A stretch of 64,000 bases of DNA from Acidisoma sp. L85 (GCF_009765865.1 NZ_LMUQ01000084.1:124138-188137), one strand, 5' to 3'. Positions 10,251 through 19,804 are shown, counted from the stretch's first letter. Program-made: numbers and translations. Notes: generated by a model from the letters alone, not told the origin.

Positions 10251-12023
10251 TCACTCGGCGGCGGTGGTGAGCGGGCCGCCGATGTCGCCGAGGCGGCCGC
10301 CCTTGAGGAGGATGCGGCGCTCGTGCAGGCGCGCGACGGACTCGCGATGGGCGATCGAGACGACGGTGGTCCGAGGCAGGCGGGTGCGCAGCAGGTCGTA
10401 AAGCTGCTGCTCGGCCTCAGGGTCGAGATTCGCGGTCGCTTCGTCGAGGAATAGCCAATCCGGCTTGAGAAGCAGAGCGCGGCCGATCGCCAACCGCTGC
10501 TGCTCGCCGCCCGAGAGGCTGAGAGCCCAGTTCCGGTGCTCCTCCAACTCGGGCAGGAAGTGGCCGAGGCCGATGGCCGTCAACACTTCCTCAACCTCGC
10601 CGTCTGGTAGTGTCGCGGCATCCGCCGGGTAGGTGATGGCGCGATGGAGCGTGCCGAGCGGCAGGTAGGTCCGCTGCGGGAGGAACATCGAGCTGCCGGC
10701 AGGCAGCGTGATGCGGCCGCGGCTATAGGGCCAGATGCCGGCCAATACCCGGAACAGGGTCGACTTGCCGGAGCCCGAGGCACCCGAAATCACGGTCGCC
10801 TCGCCGGGTGTGAGGCTGAGACGCGCGTGCTCCATCAAGGGTTTGCCATCGGGCAGGAAGAGGCCGACGTCGTCCAGCGTGACCGCCTCGCCGGCTTTGA
10901 CCCGCTCGGCGCCGTCACCGCCATGCAACTTGGCCTCCTGGATCGCGCGCTCGAAGGAGCCGAGACGCTCGACGATGGCGGACCAGGAGGCGAGGCTGGC
11001 GTAACTGCTGACGAACCAGGACATGGCGCCCTGCACCTGGCCGAAGCCGCTGGCGATCCGCGTCAGGGTACCGAGCTGGATGGCGCCCGAGAAATAGCGC
11101 GGCGCGGCCACCACGATCGGGAAGATGGTCGCGATCTGCCCGTAGCCGGAGGTCAGGGCATTGAGCGCCTTGGTCCGTCGCATGATCGCCCACCAATTCT
11201 CGATCACACCGCCGAAGCGTTTTTCCAGCTCGCCATGCTCTTCGTCCTCACCGTGATAGAGGGCGATGCCTTCGGTATTCTCGCGCATGCGGGCCAGGGC
11301 GAAGCGGAAATCCGCCTCGCGGCGTTGTTGCACGAAGCTGAGGCGGGCGAGGGGGCGGCCGATGAGATGGGTCAGCCAAGTGCCGACCACGGCGTAGATC
11401 AGCGCGACCCAGACCATGTAGCCGGGGATATTGAAGCCGAAGATCTTCATCGCGCCCGAGAGCGACCACAGGATGCCGACGAAGCTGAACAGGGTCACGA
11501 CGTTGGACAGCAGGTCGAGGCCGAGAGACAGCGTGTTGTCCACGAAGTCCCGGATATCCTCCGAGATACGCTGATCGGGGTTGTCGGTGCCCTCGCCACC
11601 GGGGCGGGCCACGAGGCTCATGCGGTAATAGACGCGGTCGCCCAACCAGTCGTCGAGATATCGCCGTGTCAGCCAGCGGCGCCAGCGGATTTGCAACCAT
11701 TGGTTGAGGTAGGTCGAATAGACCGCGACGAGGATATAGACCGCCGCGATGCCGCAGAAGCCGGGCAGAAAGCCATGTGGTGTTTTTTTGTAGAGGAACA
11801 GCAAGCTGACGAAGCTGTTCCAGTCGCGGGTTTGCAGCGAATCGTAGAAGGCGCCGTTCCAGAAGTTCAGCACGACGTTCATGCCGACCATCGCGAGATT
11901 GAGCGCGATGATCGAGAAGAGCAGCGCGTTGGCGGCGAGTTTCTCTTCAGACTTGAAGTAGGGGAGTGACAGGCGCCAGGCGTCCTTCAGGACGGGCCCC
12001 AGTTGGCGCATCGAACGACGCAT
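10251..12023 (-). CDS. SbmA/YddA-family ABC exporter, fused permease-ATPase
   Basis: A 590-residue half-transporter. The N-terminal membrane domain (about 20-330) belongs to the ABC transmembrane type-2 group that includes YddA and the peptide/vitamin B12 importers SbmA/BacA/Rv1819c; blocks such as LNFWNGAFYDSLQ, WLTRRYLDDWL and NPDQRISEDIRDF are characteristic. The ATPase domain has Walker A GASGSGKST near 415, signature LSGGEQQRLAIGRALL near 500 and Walker B WLFLDEA near 523. It acts in the inner membrane as a homodimer; substrate unknown. The gene follows DUF3253 by 40 bases, so the two are probably co-transcribed. Confidence 0.88.
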   Translation of the reverse strand: MRRSMRQLGPVLKDAWRLSLPYFKSEEKLAANALLFSIIALNLAMVGMNVVLNFWNGAFYDSLQTRDWNSFVSLLFLYKKTPHGFLPGFCGIAAVYILVAVYSTYLNQWLQIRWRRWLTRRYLDDWLGDRVYYRMSLVARPGGEGTDNPDQRISEDIRDFVDNTLSLGLDLLSNVVTLFSFVGILWSLSGAMKIFGFNIPGYMVWVALIYAVVGTWLTHLIGRPLARLSFVQQRREADFRFALARMRENTEGIALYHGEDEEHGELEKRFGGVIENWWAIMRRTKALNALTSGYGQIATIFPIVVAAPRYFSGAIQLGTLTRIASGFGQVQGAMSWFVSSYASLASWSAIVERLGSFERAIQEAKLHGGDGAERVKAGEAVTLDDVGLFLPDGKPLMEHARLSLTPGEATVISGASGSGKSTLFRVLAGIWPYSRGRITLPAGSSMFLPQRTYLPLGTLHRAITYPADAATLPDGEVEEVLTAIGLGHFLPELEEHRNWALSLSGGEQQRLAIGRALLLKPDWLFLDEATANLDPEAEQQLYDLLRTRLPRTTVVSIAHRESVARLHERRILLKGGRLGDIGGPLTTAAE

Positions 12024-12063
12024 TAGCTCATCCCCTGGGCATCGGCGCGCGCCGTAATCTTCG

Positions 12064-12312
12064 TCATGCGGTCTTGAGACGTAGGCGGATGACGCCGCGC
12101 ATGGCCTCGGGCGGAACCACCTTGCCGTGGCGCAGGATGTCGATCCTCTGCGCTTCCGACAGGCGTTGGGCGGAATTGCGCACGCGCGTCAGGAGTGGCC
12201 GCCAGTTCTCGGCCAAGGCGCGGGCTACGTCGGAGGGGCTGAAGGATGTTTCGCCGCCATATTCGGACGCGAGGCGCAGGATGGTCTCGGTGATCTCGTC
12301 GTTGGACGTCAT
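12064..12312 (-). CDS. DUF3253 family small protein
   Basis: An 82-residue cytosolic protein matching the DUF3253 pattern: an N-terminal ITETILRLASEYGG helix, then SPSDVARALAENWRPLLTRVRNSA, then GKVVPPEAMRGVIRLRL. The predicted fold is a small winged-helix-like domain and no biochemical role is established. It lies 40 bases upstream of the SbmA-like exporter on the same strand and may share its transcript. The family assignment is from memory of conserved blocks. Confidence 0.75.
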   Translation of the reverse strand: MTSNDEITETILRLASEYGGETSFSPSDVARALAENWRPLLTRVRNSAQRLSEAQRIDILRHGKVVPPEAMRGVIRLRLKTA

Positions 12313-12450
12313 GGCCGCTCCGCCGGCGAAGGCGCCGCGAGGCGCAGGACGTTTGACATTAGCATGGCGGTCAACTGCTAGCCCTGCGGCGGGATGTCAA
12401 ATCCGTTAGCCGGCATCCCGGGCGCAGGCGACGCGGCGGAGCGCCGCGCT

Positions 12451-13344
12451 TCACACCATCGCTGAGAGCGCAAGGAGGCTTCCGCGTTGTAGATGCGCGG
12501 CCACTTCCACCGGCGAGAGTGCCGCACTGAAAAGGGTGCCCTGACCCTGCTCGCAGCCCAGATTTAGGAGGATCGCGCGCTGTCTTTCGTTCTCGATCCC
12601 GTCGGCGCAGACGGCGAGGCCGAAAGCGCTGGCCGTTTGCATCACTGCTCGCAGCACGGTCACAGCGTCCTCATCCTGCGAAAGATGGCGGATCATTGCG
12701 CGGTCGAGCTTGAGCGCGGTCACGGGAATGCGCTTCAGGGCGGAGAGGCTGGTGAGGTTTTGCCCGAATTCGTCAAGACAGAGATGGACCCCTAGGTCGC
12801 GCAGGGCCGCCACGGCGAAGAGCGCGTCGTCATCGACGGTGAGGAGCACGTCTTCCGGCAGACCGAGTTCCAGACGCTCCGGCGGCAAGCCTGAGAGCGC
12901 CAGCGCCTCCGCGACGTGGAGGCAGAGGAGGTCGCAGCGCAACTGCTCGGTCAAAACCTTGATTGAGAGGAGGTGATTCGAACCCGGCCACGCGGTCGCC
13001 TCAAGACAGGCGAGGCTGAGCGCCAGGCCGCCGATTTCTATGGCGGAGTCCACGCGATCGTTTTCCGGCGAGCCGCCGCCGGAACCGCCGCGGCCTGGCC
13101 GCCGGTGGGTCCACCGGAGCAAGGCTTCCGCACCGATAAAAGCTCCCGTCCGCATCGCATGGCGCGGCTGGTAGTCCACCGCGAAGGCGGCCCGGGCGAC
13201 GGCACGCCGAAGATCGCCCTCGGAGGCGGGGTTTCGCGCGGATTCCGACGCCAGCGGAACCGAGATATCGCGCGCTACATCGGTTGCCGGGCGCTGGCGC
13301 CGGACCGTTGGACTTCTTGGAGATTTCAAGGAGGAACAACTCAC
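12451..13344 (-). CDS. degenerate EAL-domain protein
   Basis: EAL domains hydrolyse cyclic di-GMP. This 297-residue protein retains the EALLRW motif (residues 73-78), the LKLDRAMI block carrying the catalytic-type lysine, and LGCEQGQGTLFS. Several positions differ from active enzymes: the Asn in the usual VNLS strand becomes SIKVL, the DDFG motif becomes DEFG, and the AEGVE motif becomes ADGIE. By family knowledge such changes suggest weak or lost phosphodiesterase activity and a role as a c-di-GMP sensor. The GTG start at 13344 is uncertain, since the first 45 residues are low-complexity and no clear SD is seen. It lies downstream of ppa on the same strand. Confidence 0.7.
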   Translation of the reverse strand: MSCSSLKSPRSPTVRRQRPATDVARDISVPLASESARNPASEGDLRRAVARAAFAVDYQPRHAMRTGAFIGAEALLRWTHRRPGRGGSGGGSPENDRVDSAIEIGGLALSLACLEATAWPGSNHLLSIKVLTEQLRCDLLCLHVAEALALSGLPPERLELGLPEDVLLTVDDDALFAVAALRDLGVHLCLDEFGQNLTSLSALKRIPVTALKLDRAMIRHLSQDEDAVTVLRAVMQTASAFGLAVCADGIENERQRAILLNLGCEQGQGTLFSAALSPVEVAAHLQRGSLLALSAMV

Positions 13345-13348
13345 CTTC

Positions 13349-13374
13349 TACACGCCGCACCGGAGCGGCGTGTA
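13349..13374. other. 10-bp perfect hairpin between ppa and the EAL gene
   Basis: TACACGCCGC (13349-13358) pairs perfectly with GCGGCGTGTA (13365-13374) around a six-base loop. On the minus strand it lies 72 bases after the ppa stop and five bases before the proposed GTG of the EAL gene, so it could end the ppa message or occlude initiation of the EAL gene. No T-run follows. Confidence 0.4.
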
Positions 13375-13446
13375 AGGCGTGGCATAGATGGCCCTCGGTT
13401 AATTCACGGTGATTCAGGCGCCAAGTAATGGCTTAACGAAAGCTGG

Positions 13447-13980
13447 TTAGGCTCCGTTCTTCGCATATGCCTTAAGGCCAGCGGAGATCGCTTCCTCCGC
13501 CTGCGCCCGGTCGCCCCAGCCGACGACCTTCACCCATTTGCCGGGCTCCAGATCCTTGTAGCGCGTGAAGAAGTGCTCGATGACCTTGCGAGTGATCTCG
13601 GGCAGGCTCGCAAGCTCGGTATTGTCCTTGTATTGCGGGTGCACCTTGTCGTGCGGCACGCAGATGATCTTCTCGTCCTTGCCGGACTCGTCTTCCATGA
13701 ACAGCACGCCGATGGGCCGTGCCCGGATGACGGCGCCCGGCACGACCTGCGCCGGGACGAGAACGAGTGCATCCACCGGATCGCCATCCTCGGACAGTGT
13801 ATTGGGAACGAAGCCATAGGCAGCGGGATAGGCCATGGGCGTAAACAGGAAGCGGTCGACGACGATCGCGCCGCTTTCCTTGTCAATCTCGTATTTCACC
13901 GCAGAGCCCTGCGGAATTTCGATCACGACGTTGATGTCATACGGTGGCTCGCGTCCGGCGGTCAGCTTGCTCAAATCCAT
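13447..13980 (-). CDS. ppa: inorganic pyrophosphatase
   Basis: Family I soluble pyrophosphatase, hydrolysing pyrophosphate to phosphate and driving biosynthetic reactions. The 177-residue product is normal length. It has the conserved VVIEIPQGSAVKYE, KESGAIVVDRFL, YPAAYGFVPNTLSEDGDPVDALVL and DEKIICVPHDK blocks, which contain the metal-binding acidic residues. The open frame extends 14 codons further, but the ATG at 13980 (MDLSKLTAG) is preceded by GGAGG at good spacing and matches the family N-terminus. Identification is firm. Confidence 0.96.
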   Translation of the reverse strand: MDLSKLTAGREPPYDINVVIEIPQGSAVKYEIDKESGAIVVDRFLFTPMAYPAAYGFVPNTLSEDGDPVDALVLVPAQVVPGAVIRARPIGVLFMEDESGKDEKIICVPHDKVHPQYKDNTELASLPEITRKVIEHFFTRYKDLEPGKWVKVVGWGDRAQAEEAISAGLKAYAKNGA

Positions 13981-14098
13981 AGGAAATGCCTCCAGGCGCG
14001 GTGAATGCTGTGTGGCGCGCACCCTCCCCTAATCTTCATCGCTTGCCAAGCGCGCGCTTGCCATTCGTCAAGGCCTGCGGGATATGCTGCGCCACTCT

Positions 14099-14171
14099 GC
14101 GCCTGTAGCTCAACGGTTAGAGCGGGCCGCTCATAACGGCTTGGTTGCGGGTTCGATTCCTGCCGGGCGCA
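14099..14171 (+). tRNA. tRNA with CAT anticodon (Ile2 or elongator Met)
   Basis: A 73-base cloverleaf: acceptor GCGCCTG/CGGGCGC, D arm GCTC/GAGC, anticodon stem GGCCG/CGGCT around loop CTCATAA, T arm GCGGG/CCTGC with TTCGATT loop, discriminator A. CCA is not encoded. Anticodon CAT allows elongator Met or, after lysidine modification, Ile for ATA. The CTTGGTTG variable region resembles Ile2 genes I know, but I cannot separate the two securely. It is not initiator tRNA: the first pair is G-C and the three G-C anticodon-stem pairs are absent. Confidence 0.93.
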
Positions 14172-14251
14172 GTTGCCCCGTACTACCCATTCCTTAGATC
14201 ACGGCCGTCCGCGGGCTTCGAGCCTCCCGCAGGCCCTGTGGGAGCACTGCC

Positions 14252-15931
14252 ATGGCCAGCTATCAATACGTCTACGTGATGAAAGACCTGACCAAGGTCT
14301 ATCAGGGGGGTCGGGAAGTCTTCAAGGGAATCACCCTCTCCTTCCTCCCCGGGGTGAAGATCGGCGTGCTGGGGGTGAACGGGGCGGGTAAATCCACCCT
14401 GCTCAAGATCATGGCCGGGATCGAGACCGAGTTTGGTGGCGAGGCATGGGCCGCCGATGGCGTGAAGATCGGCTACCTCCAGCAGGAACCCGAGCTCGAT
14501 GCCACCAAGACGGTAGGCGAGAACGTGGCCGAGGCTTTCGCCGAGGTGAAGGCGGCGCTCGACCGTTTCAACGCGATCTCGGAGCGCTTCGCCGAGCCGA
14601 TGGAGGATGAGGAGATGAACACGCTCCTCGCCGAACAGGCGGCTCTGCAGGAAAAGATCGACGCCGGTGACGGCTGGGAGATGGATCGCAAGATCGAGAT
14701 CGCGCTGGACGCTCTGCGCTGCCCGCCGCCGGAATCCGACGTGACGAAGCTTTCGGGCGGCGAGCGGCGCCGGGTCGCGCTTTGCCGGCTGCTGCTGGAG
14801 AAGCCCGACCTGTTGCTATTGGACGAGCCGACCAACCATCTGGACGCCGAGAGCGTGGCTTGGCTGGAGCATACGCTGCGGGAGTTTCAGGGCACGGTGA
14901 TGATCATCACCCATGACCGCTACTTCCTGGACAATGTGACCAATTGGATCCTGGAGATCGAGCGCGGCCGCGGCTACCCCTTCGAGGGCAACTACTCCTC
15001 CTGGCTCGACCAGAAGCGCAAGCGCCTGCAGCAGGAGGAGAAGGAGGAAAGCGCCCGCCAGCGCGCCTTGACGGCCGAGGCCGAGTGGATCGCTTCCTCT
15101 CCCCGCGCGCGCCAGACCAAAAGCCAGGCGCGCATCAGCCGCTACGAGGAGATGCAGGCGAAGAGCCAGGAGATGCAGACGGGCGTCGCCGAAATCGTCA
15201 TTCCGCCCGGCCCTCGCCTGGGTGGGTTGGTGATCGAGGCGGAGAAGTTGCGGAAAGCCTTCGGCAATCGGCTGCTGATCGACGATCTCGATTTCAAGCT
15301 GCCGCCGGGCGGCATCGTCGGCGTGGTCGGTGCCAATGGCGCCGGCAAGACGACACTGTTCCGCATGATCCTTGGGCAGGAGGAGCCGGATTCCGGCGCC
15401 TTGCGCATCGGCGATACCGTGAAGCTGGGTTACGTCGATCAGTCCCGCGACACGCTAGACCCCGACAAGAGCGTCTGGCAGGAGATTTCGGGCGGCACGG
15501 ATGTGATCCATCTCGGCAAGCGGACGGTGCAGTCCCGCGCCTATGTGGGCGCCTTCAACTTCAAGGGGTCGGACCAGCAGAAGAAGGTCGGCATCCTCTC
15601 GGGCGGCGAGCGCAACCGGGTGCATCTGGCGAAGATGCTGCGGACGGAATCCAACGTCATCCTGCTCGACGAGCCGACCAACGACCTCGACGTGGATACG
15701 TTGCGGGCGCTGGAGGAGGCGCTGGCTGAGTTCCCAGGCTGCGCGGTGATCATCAGCCATGATCGCTGGTTCCTGGATCGGCTGGCGACCCATATCCTGG
15801 CCTTCGAGGGCGACAGCCATGTCGAATGGTTCCAGGGCAATTTCCAGGCCTATGAGGAAGACAAGCGCCGCCGCCTGGGCGCCGCAGCGACCGAGCCGCA
15901 TCGCATCAAGTACCGGCCGTTGGCGCGGTAG
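14252..15931 (+). CDS. ettA: energy-dependent translational throttle protein (ABC-F)
   Basis: ABC-F ATPase of 559 residues that binds the ribosomal E site and gates the first elongation steps according to the ATP/ADP state. There are two ATPase domains without membrane segments: Walker [10 protein letters not shown] (about 41-49) and GANGAGKTT (about 360), signatures [16 protein letters not shown] and [15 protein letters not shown], and [16 protein letters not shown] Walker B motifs. The N-terminus [17 protein letters not shown] and the tail ending KYRPLAR are typical of EttA rather than Uup or ABC-F resistance proteins. The start at 14252 is the family start. It lies just downstream of the tRNA. 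Confidence 0.95.
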   Translation: MASYQYVYVMKDLTKVYQGGREVFKGITLSFLPGVKIGVLGVNGAGKSTLLKIMAGIETEFGGEAWAADGVKIGYLQQEPELDATKTVGENVAEAFAEVKAALDRFNAISERFAEPMEDEEMNTLLAEQAALQEKIDAGDGWEMDRKIEIALDALRCPPPESDVTKLSGGERRRVALCRLLLEKPDLLLLDEPTNHLDAESVAWLEHTLREFQGTVMIITHDRYFLDNVTNWILEIERGRGYPFEGNYSSWLDQKRKRLQQEEKEESARQRALTAEAEWIASSPRARQTKSQARISRYEEMQAKSQEMQTGVAEIVIPPGPRLGGLVIEAEKLRKAFGNRLLIDDLDFKLPPGGIVGVVGANGAGKTTLFRMILGQEEPDSGALRIGDTVKLGYVDQSRDTLDPDKSVWQEISGGTDVIHLGKRTVQSRAYVGAFNFKGSDQQKKVGILSGGERNRVHLAKMLRTESNVILLDEPTNDLDVDTLRALEEALAEFPGCAVIISHDRWFLDRLATHILAFEGDSHVEWFQGNFQAYEEDKRRRLGAAATEPHRIKYRPLAR

Positions 15932-16031
15932 CGCGTCGGGCACCGCGGCTTTCTTCGATTCTGGCGGCGGCGCGGGCCTGACCTGCGCCGCCGGTGGTTG
16001 GGGGTTTCGAGAGGCTCGCCATTATTGGCGC

Positions 16032-16637
16032 ATGGGATGGGCGAGCGCTGATACTGGTGGCGGCAGGGTTATCCGGACGGGCCGGCTGACGATGCGGCCC
16101 GTCGCCTATCGGGATCTAGCCGATCTGACGGCGCTCAAGGCGGATCCGCGCGCTTACGCCATGATGCTGGGCGGGGTGCGGACGCCGCAGGAATGCGCGT
16201 TGGAGTTGGCGGCGGATATCCTGGCCTGGGGCGCTTGCGGCATCGGCCTCTGGGCTGTGCGGGAGGCGCCGAGCGACGCTTTCGTGGGCATGGCCGGTAT
16301 CCGGGAGCGGGGCGACGGACGCGGCATGGCGCTGCGCTTCGCCTTCTGGCCCGAAGCACGCGGCCATGGGCTGGCACGTGAGGCCGCCGCGGCGGCGATT
16401 CGCTTCGGGCACGACCAGATCGGTCTGCCTCGCATCATCGCCGTCGCGCGGGAGGTCAACACTGCCTCCTGCATGGTGCTGTCGAGCATCGGCCTGCGCG
16501 AGGAACCGGACGAAAGTTTTCTCCGCGAGGGCTATCGCATGCTGGTCTTTGCCAGCGGGGATGCCCCAGCCGGCCGGCATTTGCCGTGCTGGAGCGCTGT
16601 TCCAGCCTATGCCTGCAGCCTTACGGCGCTGGCTTGA
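16032..16637 (+). CDS. GNAT family N-acetyltransferase (RimJ-like)
   Basis: A 201-residue protein with the RimJ/RimL-type GNAT layout: RTGRLTMRPVAYRDLADL near the N-terminus, a central ALRFAFWPEARGHGLAREAAAAAIRFG acetyl-CoA loop (Q/RxxGxG/A-like) and RIIAVAREVNTASCMVLSSIGL toward the C-terminus. The product acetylates an amine substrate, which sequence does not identify. The open frame extends far upstream into ettA; the ATG at 16032 is the first plausible start. Its 3' end overlaps the convergent DUF1192 gene by 17 bases. Confidence 0.75.
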   Translation: MGWASADTGGGRVIRTGRLTMRPVAYRDLADLTALKADPRAYAMMLGGVRTPQECALELAADILAWGACGIGLWAVREAPSDAFVGMAGIRERGDGRGMALRFAFWPEARGHGLAREAAAAAIRFGHDQIGLPRIIAVAREVNTASCMVLSSIGLREEPDESFLREGYRMLVFASGDAPAGRHLPCWSAVPAYACSLTALA

Positions 16638-16812
16638 AAAAGGCCGCCGCCGCCGTGAGATGCGCTTGTTTGCGCTGTAGCTCCGCCTCGACCCGCGCGA
16701 TCTCCTCCCGCAGGTCGTCGATATAGGCGCGAAGCTCCTCGGAAGCGGCGCCATCGAGCTTGAGTGGGGAGAAAAGACGGTGCTTTGGACGAGGCTCCTC
16801 CTCGATTTCCAT
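16621..16812 (-). CDS. DUF1192 family small coiled-coil protein
   Basis: A 63-residue acidic protein with the DUF1192 pattern: basic PKHRLFSPLKLDGAAS stretch, then an amphipathic helix (residues 26-50, SEELRAYIDDLREEIARVE) likely to form a coiled coil. Such proteins are conserved in alphaproteobacteria without a known role. It overlaps the 3' end of the GNAT gene by 17 bases on the opposite strand and is divergent from trcR. Confidence 0.8.
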   Translation of the reverse strand: MEIEEEPRPKHRLFSPLKLDGAASEELRAYIDDLREEIARVEAELQRKQAHLTAAAAFFKPAP

Positions 16813-16946
16813 GACGCTGACCCTCCACCGAAACAGCTATACTACCCTTGACCCGCTAGGGCCCCGCCGTCCATATCCCGTACCGATCCATATATGAACG
16901 GCTTGCTGCCCGCCGCCTTGTTGCGGCGATACCAGGTGCTCCAACG

Positions 16947-17522
16947 ATGACATTGCCGCTAATGCCCAAAGCCACCGCGGTGTGGCTGATCGATAAGACC
17001 GCCCTGACATTCGAGCAGGTCGCTGATTTTTGCGGCATGCATCCGCTTGAGATCCAGGCCATCGCCGATGGCGAGGTGGCGCAAGGTATCATGGGCTATG
17101 ATCCGGTCGCCAATGCTCAGGTGACGGCGGAGGATATCGCGCGCTGCGAGGCGGACCCCTCGGCGCGGCTGAAGCTTCTGCCGACCGCGAGCCCGGCGCA
17201 GAAGAAAGCGCGGGGCGGCCGCTATACGCCTGTGGCCAAGCGCAACGACCGGCCGGACGCCATCGCCTTCGTTATCCGCAATTTTCCACAGCTTTCGGAA
17301 TTGCAGATCGGCAAGCTGCTCGGCACGACGAAAGAGACCATTCAGAAGGTGCGCGAGCGTAGCCACTGGAACAGCGCGAACATCAAGCCTCGCGATCCGG
17401 TCATTCTCGGGCTGTGTAAGCAGAGCGACCTCAACGCCGCTGTCGCCGAGGCTAATGAGAGACTGACCCGTGAGGGCCGTGCGGTGCCGCAGCCCCCGCC
17501 GCCGGAGGCCGACGCCGCCTGA
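16947..17522 (+). CDS. trcR: cell cycle transcriptional regulator TrcR (DUF1013)
   Basis: A 191-residue DUF1013 protein with the family's MPKATAVWLIDKTALTFEQVADFCG N-terminus, the GYDPV block, and the RNDRPDAIAFVIRNFPQLS and IGKLLGTTKETIQKVRERSHWN helix-turn-helix-like segment. In Caulobacter this family is called TrcR and associates with transcription during the cell cycle. The length and block order are normal. The gene is monocistronic-looking, between DUF1192 (divergent) and the convergent ydcH gene. The ATG at 16947 has an AGGTG site upstream. Confidence 0.87.
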   Translation: MTLPLMPKATAVWLIDKTALTFEQVADFCGMHPLEIQAIADGEVAQGIMGYDPVANAQVTAEDIARCEADPSARLKLLPTASPAQKKARGGRYTPVAKRNDRPDAIAFVIRNFPQLSELQIGKLLGTTKETIQKVRERSHWNSANIKPRDPVILGLCKQSDLNAAVAEANERLTREGRAVPQPPPPEADAA

Positions 17523-17549
17523 TCGTCCGGCGGCGCCGGCCCGCCTCAC

Positions 17550-17744
17550 CTAGGCCGACATGCCCGGGCTGGCAGCGTCCTGCTTCTGCAGCCGGTCACA
17601 TTCCTCTCGTAGAGCGAGCTTCTCGCGCTTGAGCCGTACCATCGTGTCGCTATCGGGCGCCGGGCGCTTATCTTCCTCCGCCAGCAGGTTCTCGAGCTTT
17701 GCGCGGCGCTCCTTGAGCGTCTGGATGCGGGCTTGAACGGTCAA
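17550..17744 (-). CDS. YdcH family (DUF465) protein, copy 1
   Basis: A 64-residue DUF465/YdcH protein: two short helices, ARIQTLKERRAKLENLL and VRLKREKLALREECDRL, with the conserved LKREKL core. Its function is not established. A second homologue lies divergently at 17910, and such tandem or paired YdcH genes beside purE are a recurrent alphaproteobacterial arrangement. Confidence 0.82.
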   Translation of the reverse strand: MTVQARIQTLKERRAKLENLLAEEDKRPAPDSDTMVRLKREKLALREECDRLQKQDAASPGMSA

Positions 17745-17909
17745 TGGCTTCTCCTGTCTTAGGGGCGCCGCTCCGGGTCTGGGTTGATCGTCCCGTCGCG
17801 GTGCGTGCCCACGCTAGCGTCACTAGAATGACATTTACTAGCGGCGAATGATCACGGCCGTGCGAACCTCCCTTTGGCAGGCGGCTGGCCGCCGTGATAT
17901 GGACCGGCG

Positions 17910-18113
17910 ATGCTCTCAGACCGCGATACTCTACTGCGCCGCTTGCATGAATTCCGCAGCGAGCATCGGGATCTTGATACGGTGATCGTACGTCTGAGCG
18001 ATCAGGCGGGGCCGGATCAGCTTGCCGTTCAGCGGCTGAAGAAGCGTAAGCTTGTCCTGAAAGACGAGATCGCTCGGCTGGAAAGCTTGCTCATTCCCAA
18101 TAGTATCGCCTGA
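17910..18113 (+). CDS. YdcH family (DUF465) protein, copy 2
   Basis: A 67-residue DUF465 paralogue with RLHEFRSEHRDLDTVI followed by VQRLKKRKLVLKDEIARLE, the typical two-helix pattern. It ends three bases before purE, so it is probably translated from the same message and possibly coupled to it. It differs from copy 1 in carrying the longer HRDLD box usual for the purE-linked member. Confidence 0.85.
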   Translation: MLSDRDTLLRRLHEFRSEHRDLDTVIVRLSDQAGPDQLAVQRLKKRKLVLKDEIARLESLLIPNSIA

Positions 18114-18116
18114 CCC

Positions 18117-18653
18117 ATGACTGACGGCGCGCGACGCCCGATCGAGGCGAAGGCCAAGCCCCTGGTCGGCGTCATCATGGGCAGCCAGTCCGACTGGGCG
18201 ACGATGCGGCATGCGACCGACACGCTGGCGGCGCTGCATATTCCCTACGAAACCCGGATCGTCTCGGCACATCGCACACCTGATCGCCTGGCCGATTACG
18301 CCCGGAATGCCGAGGCGCGCGGCCTGCGTGTGGTGATCGCCGGGGCGGGTGGTGCTGCCCATCTGCCGGGAATGTGCGCGGCCTGGACGCGGCTGCCGGT
18401 GATGGGCGTGCCGGTCGAGAGTCAGGCGCTCAAGGGGCTCGATAGCCTGCTGTCCATCGTGCAGATGCCGGGCGGTGTGCCGGTCGCGACCTTCGCGATC
18501 GGGCGCTCGGGTGCCATCAATGCGGCGCTCATGGCGGCCGCCATTCTCGCTCTGAGCGACGCGGATCTCGCCGAGCGGCTGGAAGCCTGGCGGGCCGCGC
18601 AGACGGAACGGGTGGCCGATCATCCGGTTGACGAAGCCGAGCGCCCGGCGTGA
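18117..18653 (+). CDS. purE: N5-carboxyaminoimidazole ribonucleotide mutase
   Basis: PurE class I rearranges N5-CAIR to CAIR in de novo purine synthesis. The 178-residue product has the diagnostic [31 protein letters not shown] and [16 protein letters not shown] blocks, with active-site Ser, Asp and His present. It is preceded by ydcH copy 2 and overlaps purK by four bases (GTGA), so the two are translationally coupled. Confidence 0.96.
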   Translation: MTDGARRPIEAKAKPLVGVIMGSQSDWATMRHATDTLAALHIPYETRIVSAHRTPDRLADYARNAEARGLRVVIAGAGGAAHLPGMCAAWTRLPVMGVPVESQALKGLDSLLSIVQMPGGVPVATFAIGRSGAINAALMAAAILALSDADLAERLEAWRAAQTERVADHPVDEAERPA

Positions 18654-19804
18654 GCGGGGCTGAAGCGTCGGGTGCTTTGCCGCCCGGTGCCACCATCGGC
18701 ATTGTCGGGGGCGGTCAGCTCGGGCGCATGTCGGCTATGGCGGCGGCCCGGCTCGGCTATCGCTGCCACGTGCTGACGCCGGAGGCCGACGGACCGGCGG
18801 CGCAGGTTGCTGCCGCCGTCACGATCGGCGGCTACGAGGATGCCGAGGCGCTGACGCGGTTCGCCGCGGCCGTCGATGTGGTGACTTTCGAGTTCGAGAA
18901 TGTCAGCGCGGCCGGGCTCGATCTTCTGGCTGGGCTGCGGCCGGTTCATCCGTCGCCGCGCATCCTGGGGATTAGCCAGGACCGTATCACCGAGAAGTCC
19001 TTCATGGCCGGGATCGGCGTGCCGACGGCGCCTTGGGCGGCGGTGCACGATGTCGCGGGGCTGGAGGCCGCGCTGAGCCGCATCGGGCTGCCGGCGGTGC
19101 TGAAGACGACGCGGCTCGGTTATGATGGCCGAGGGCAGGCGCGTGTCGCGACGGCGGAGGAGGCCCGTGCCGCCTTCGCTATTCTGGCGCCGCATCCATT
19201 GGTGCTGGAGGGCTTTGTCGATTTCGCCTGCGAGCTCAGCGTCGTTGTCGCCCGTGGTCAGGACGGCAGTATCGCGGCTTTCGACACGGTGGAGAACCGG
19301 CATCGCGCGGGCATCCTGGACATGACTTTCGCCCCCGCGCGGGTTCCGGAGGAGGCTGCTGCGCGAGCGCAAGCTTTGGCGCGGCGTATCGCCGAGGCGC
19401 TGGGCCTTGTCGGGCTGCTGGCCGTCGAGATGTTCCTCGACCGTGACGGCGCGATCCGGGTCAACGAGACCGCGCCCCGGCCGCATAACTCCGGCCATTG
19501 GACGATCGACGCCTGTCCGGCGTCGCAGTTCGAGATGCATATCCGGGCGATCGCCGGTCTGCCGCTGCCGCCGGCGATCCGGCACTCCGATGCGGTGATG
19601 AAGAATCTCGTTGGGCCGGAGGAGATCGCGCTATGGCCGATGATCCTCGGCGCTCCCGGCCTCATTCCGCATCACTACGGCAAGGCGGAGGCGCGGGCTG
19701 GGCGGAAGATGGGGCATGTCACCCGGCTATTTCCCCGCGATGCGCTGCCGGGACAGTTCGGCATCGCCGCTGCTTTGGGCTGTCTCGCGCCCCGCGACGA
19801 ATGA
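18650..19804 (+). CDS. purK: 5-(carboxyamino)imidazole ribonucleotide synthase
   Basis: PurK uses ATP and bicarbonate to make N5-CAIR from AIR, supplying PurE. The 384-residue ATP-grasp protein has the N-terminal [12 protein letters not shown] motif, [37 protein letters not shown] and the catalytic [15 protein letters not shown] block. The start is GTG at 18650, overlapping the purE stop. Presence of PurK confirms the bacterial two-step route. Confidence 0.96.
   Translation: MSGAEASGALPPGATIGIVGGGQLGRMSAMAAARLGYRCHVLTPEADGPAAQVAAAVTIGGYEDAEALTRFAAAVDVVTFEFENVSAAGLDLLAGLRPVHPSPRILGISQDRITEKSFMAGIGVPTAPWAAVHDVAGLEAALSRIGLPAVLKTTRLGYDGRGQARVATAEEARAAFAILAPHPLVLEGFVDFACELSVVVARGQDGSIAAFDTVENRHRAGILDMTFAPARVPEEAAARAQALARRIAEALGLVGLLAVEMFLDRDGAIRVNETAPRPHNSGHWTIDACPASQFEMHIRAIAGLPLPPAIRHSDAVMKNLVGPEEIALWPMILGAPGLIPHHYGKAEARAGRKMGHVTRLFPRDALPGQFGIAAALGCLAPRDE

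Noticed and set aside
14099-14171. Initiator tRNA-fMet
   Set aside because: The acceptor begins with a G-C pair and the anticodon stem lacks the three G-C pairs required for an initiator.
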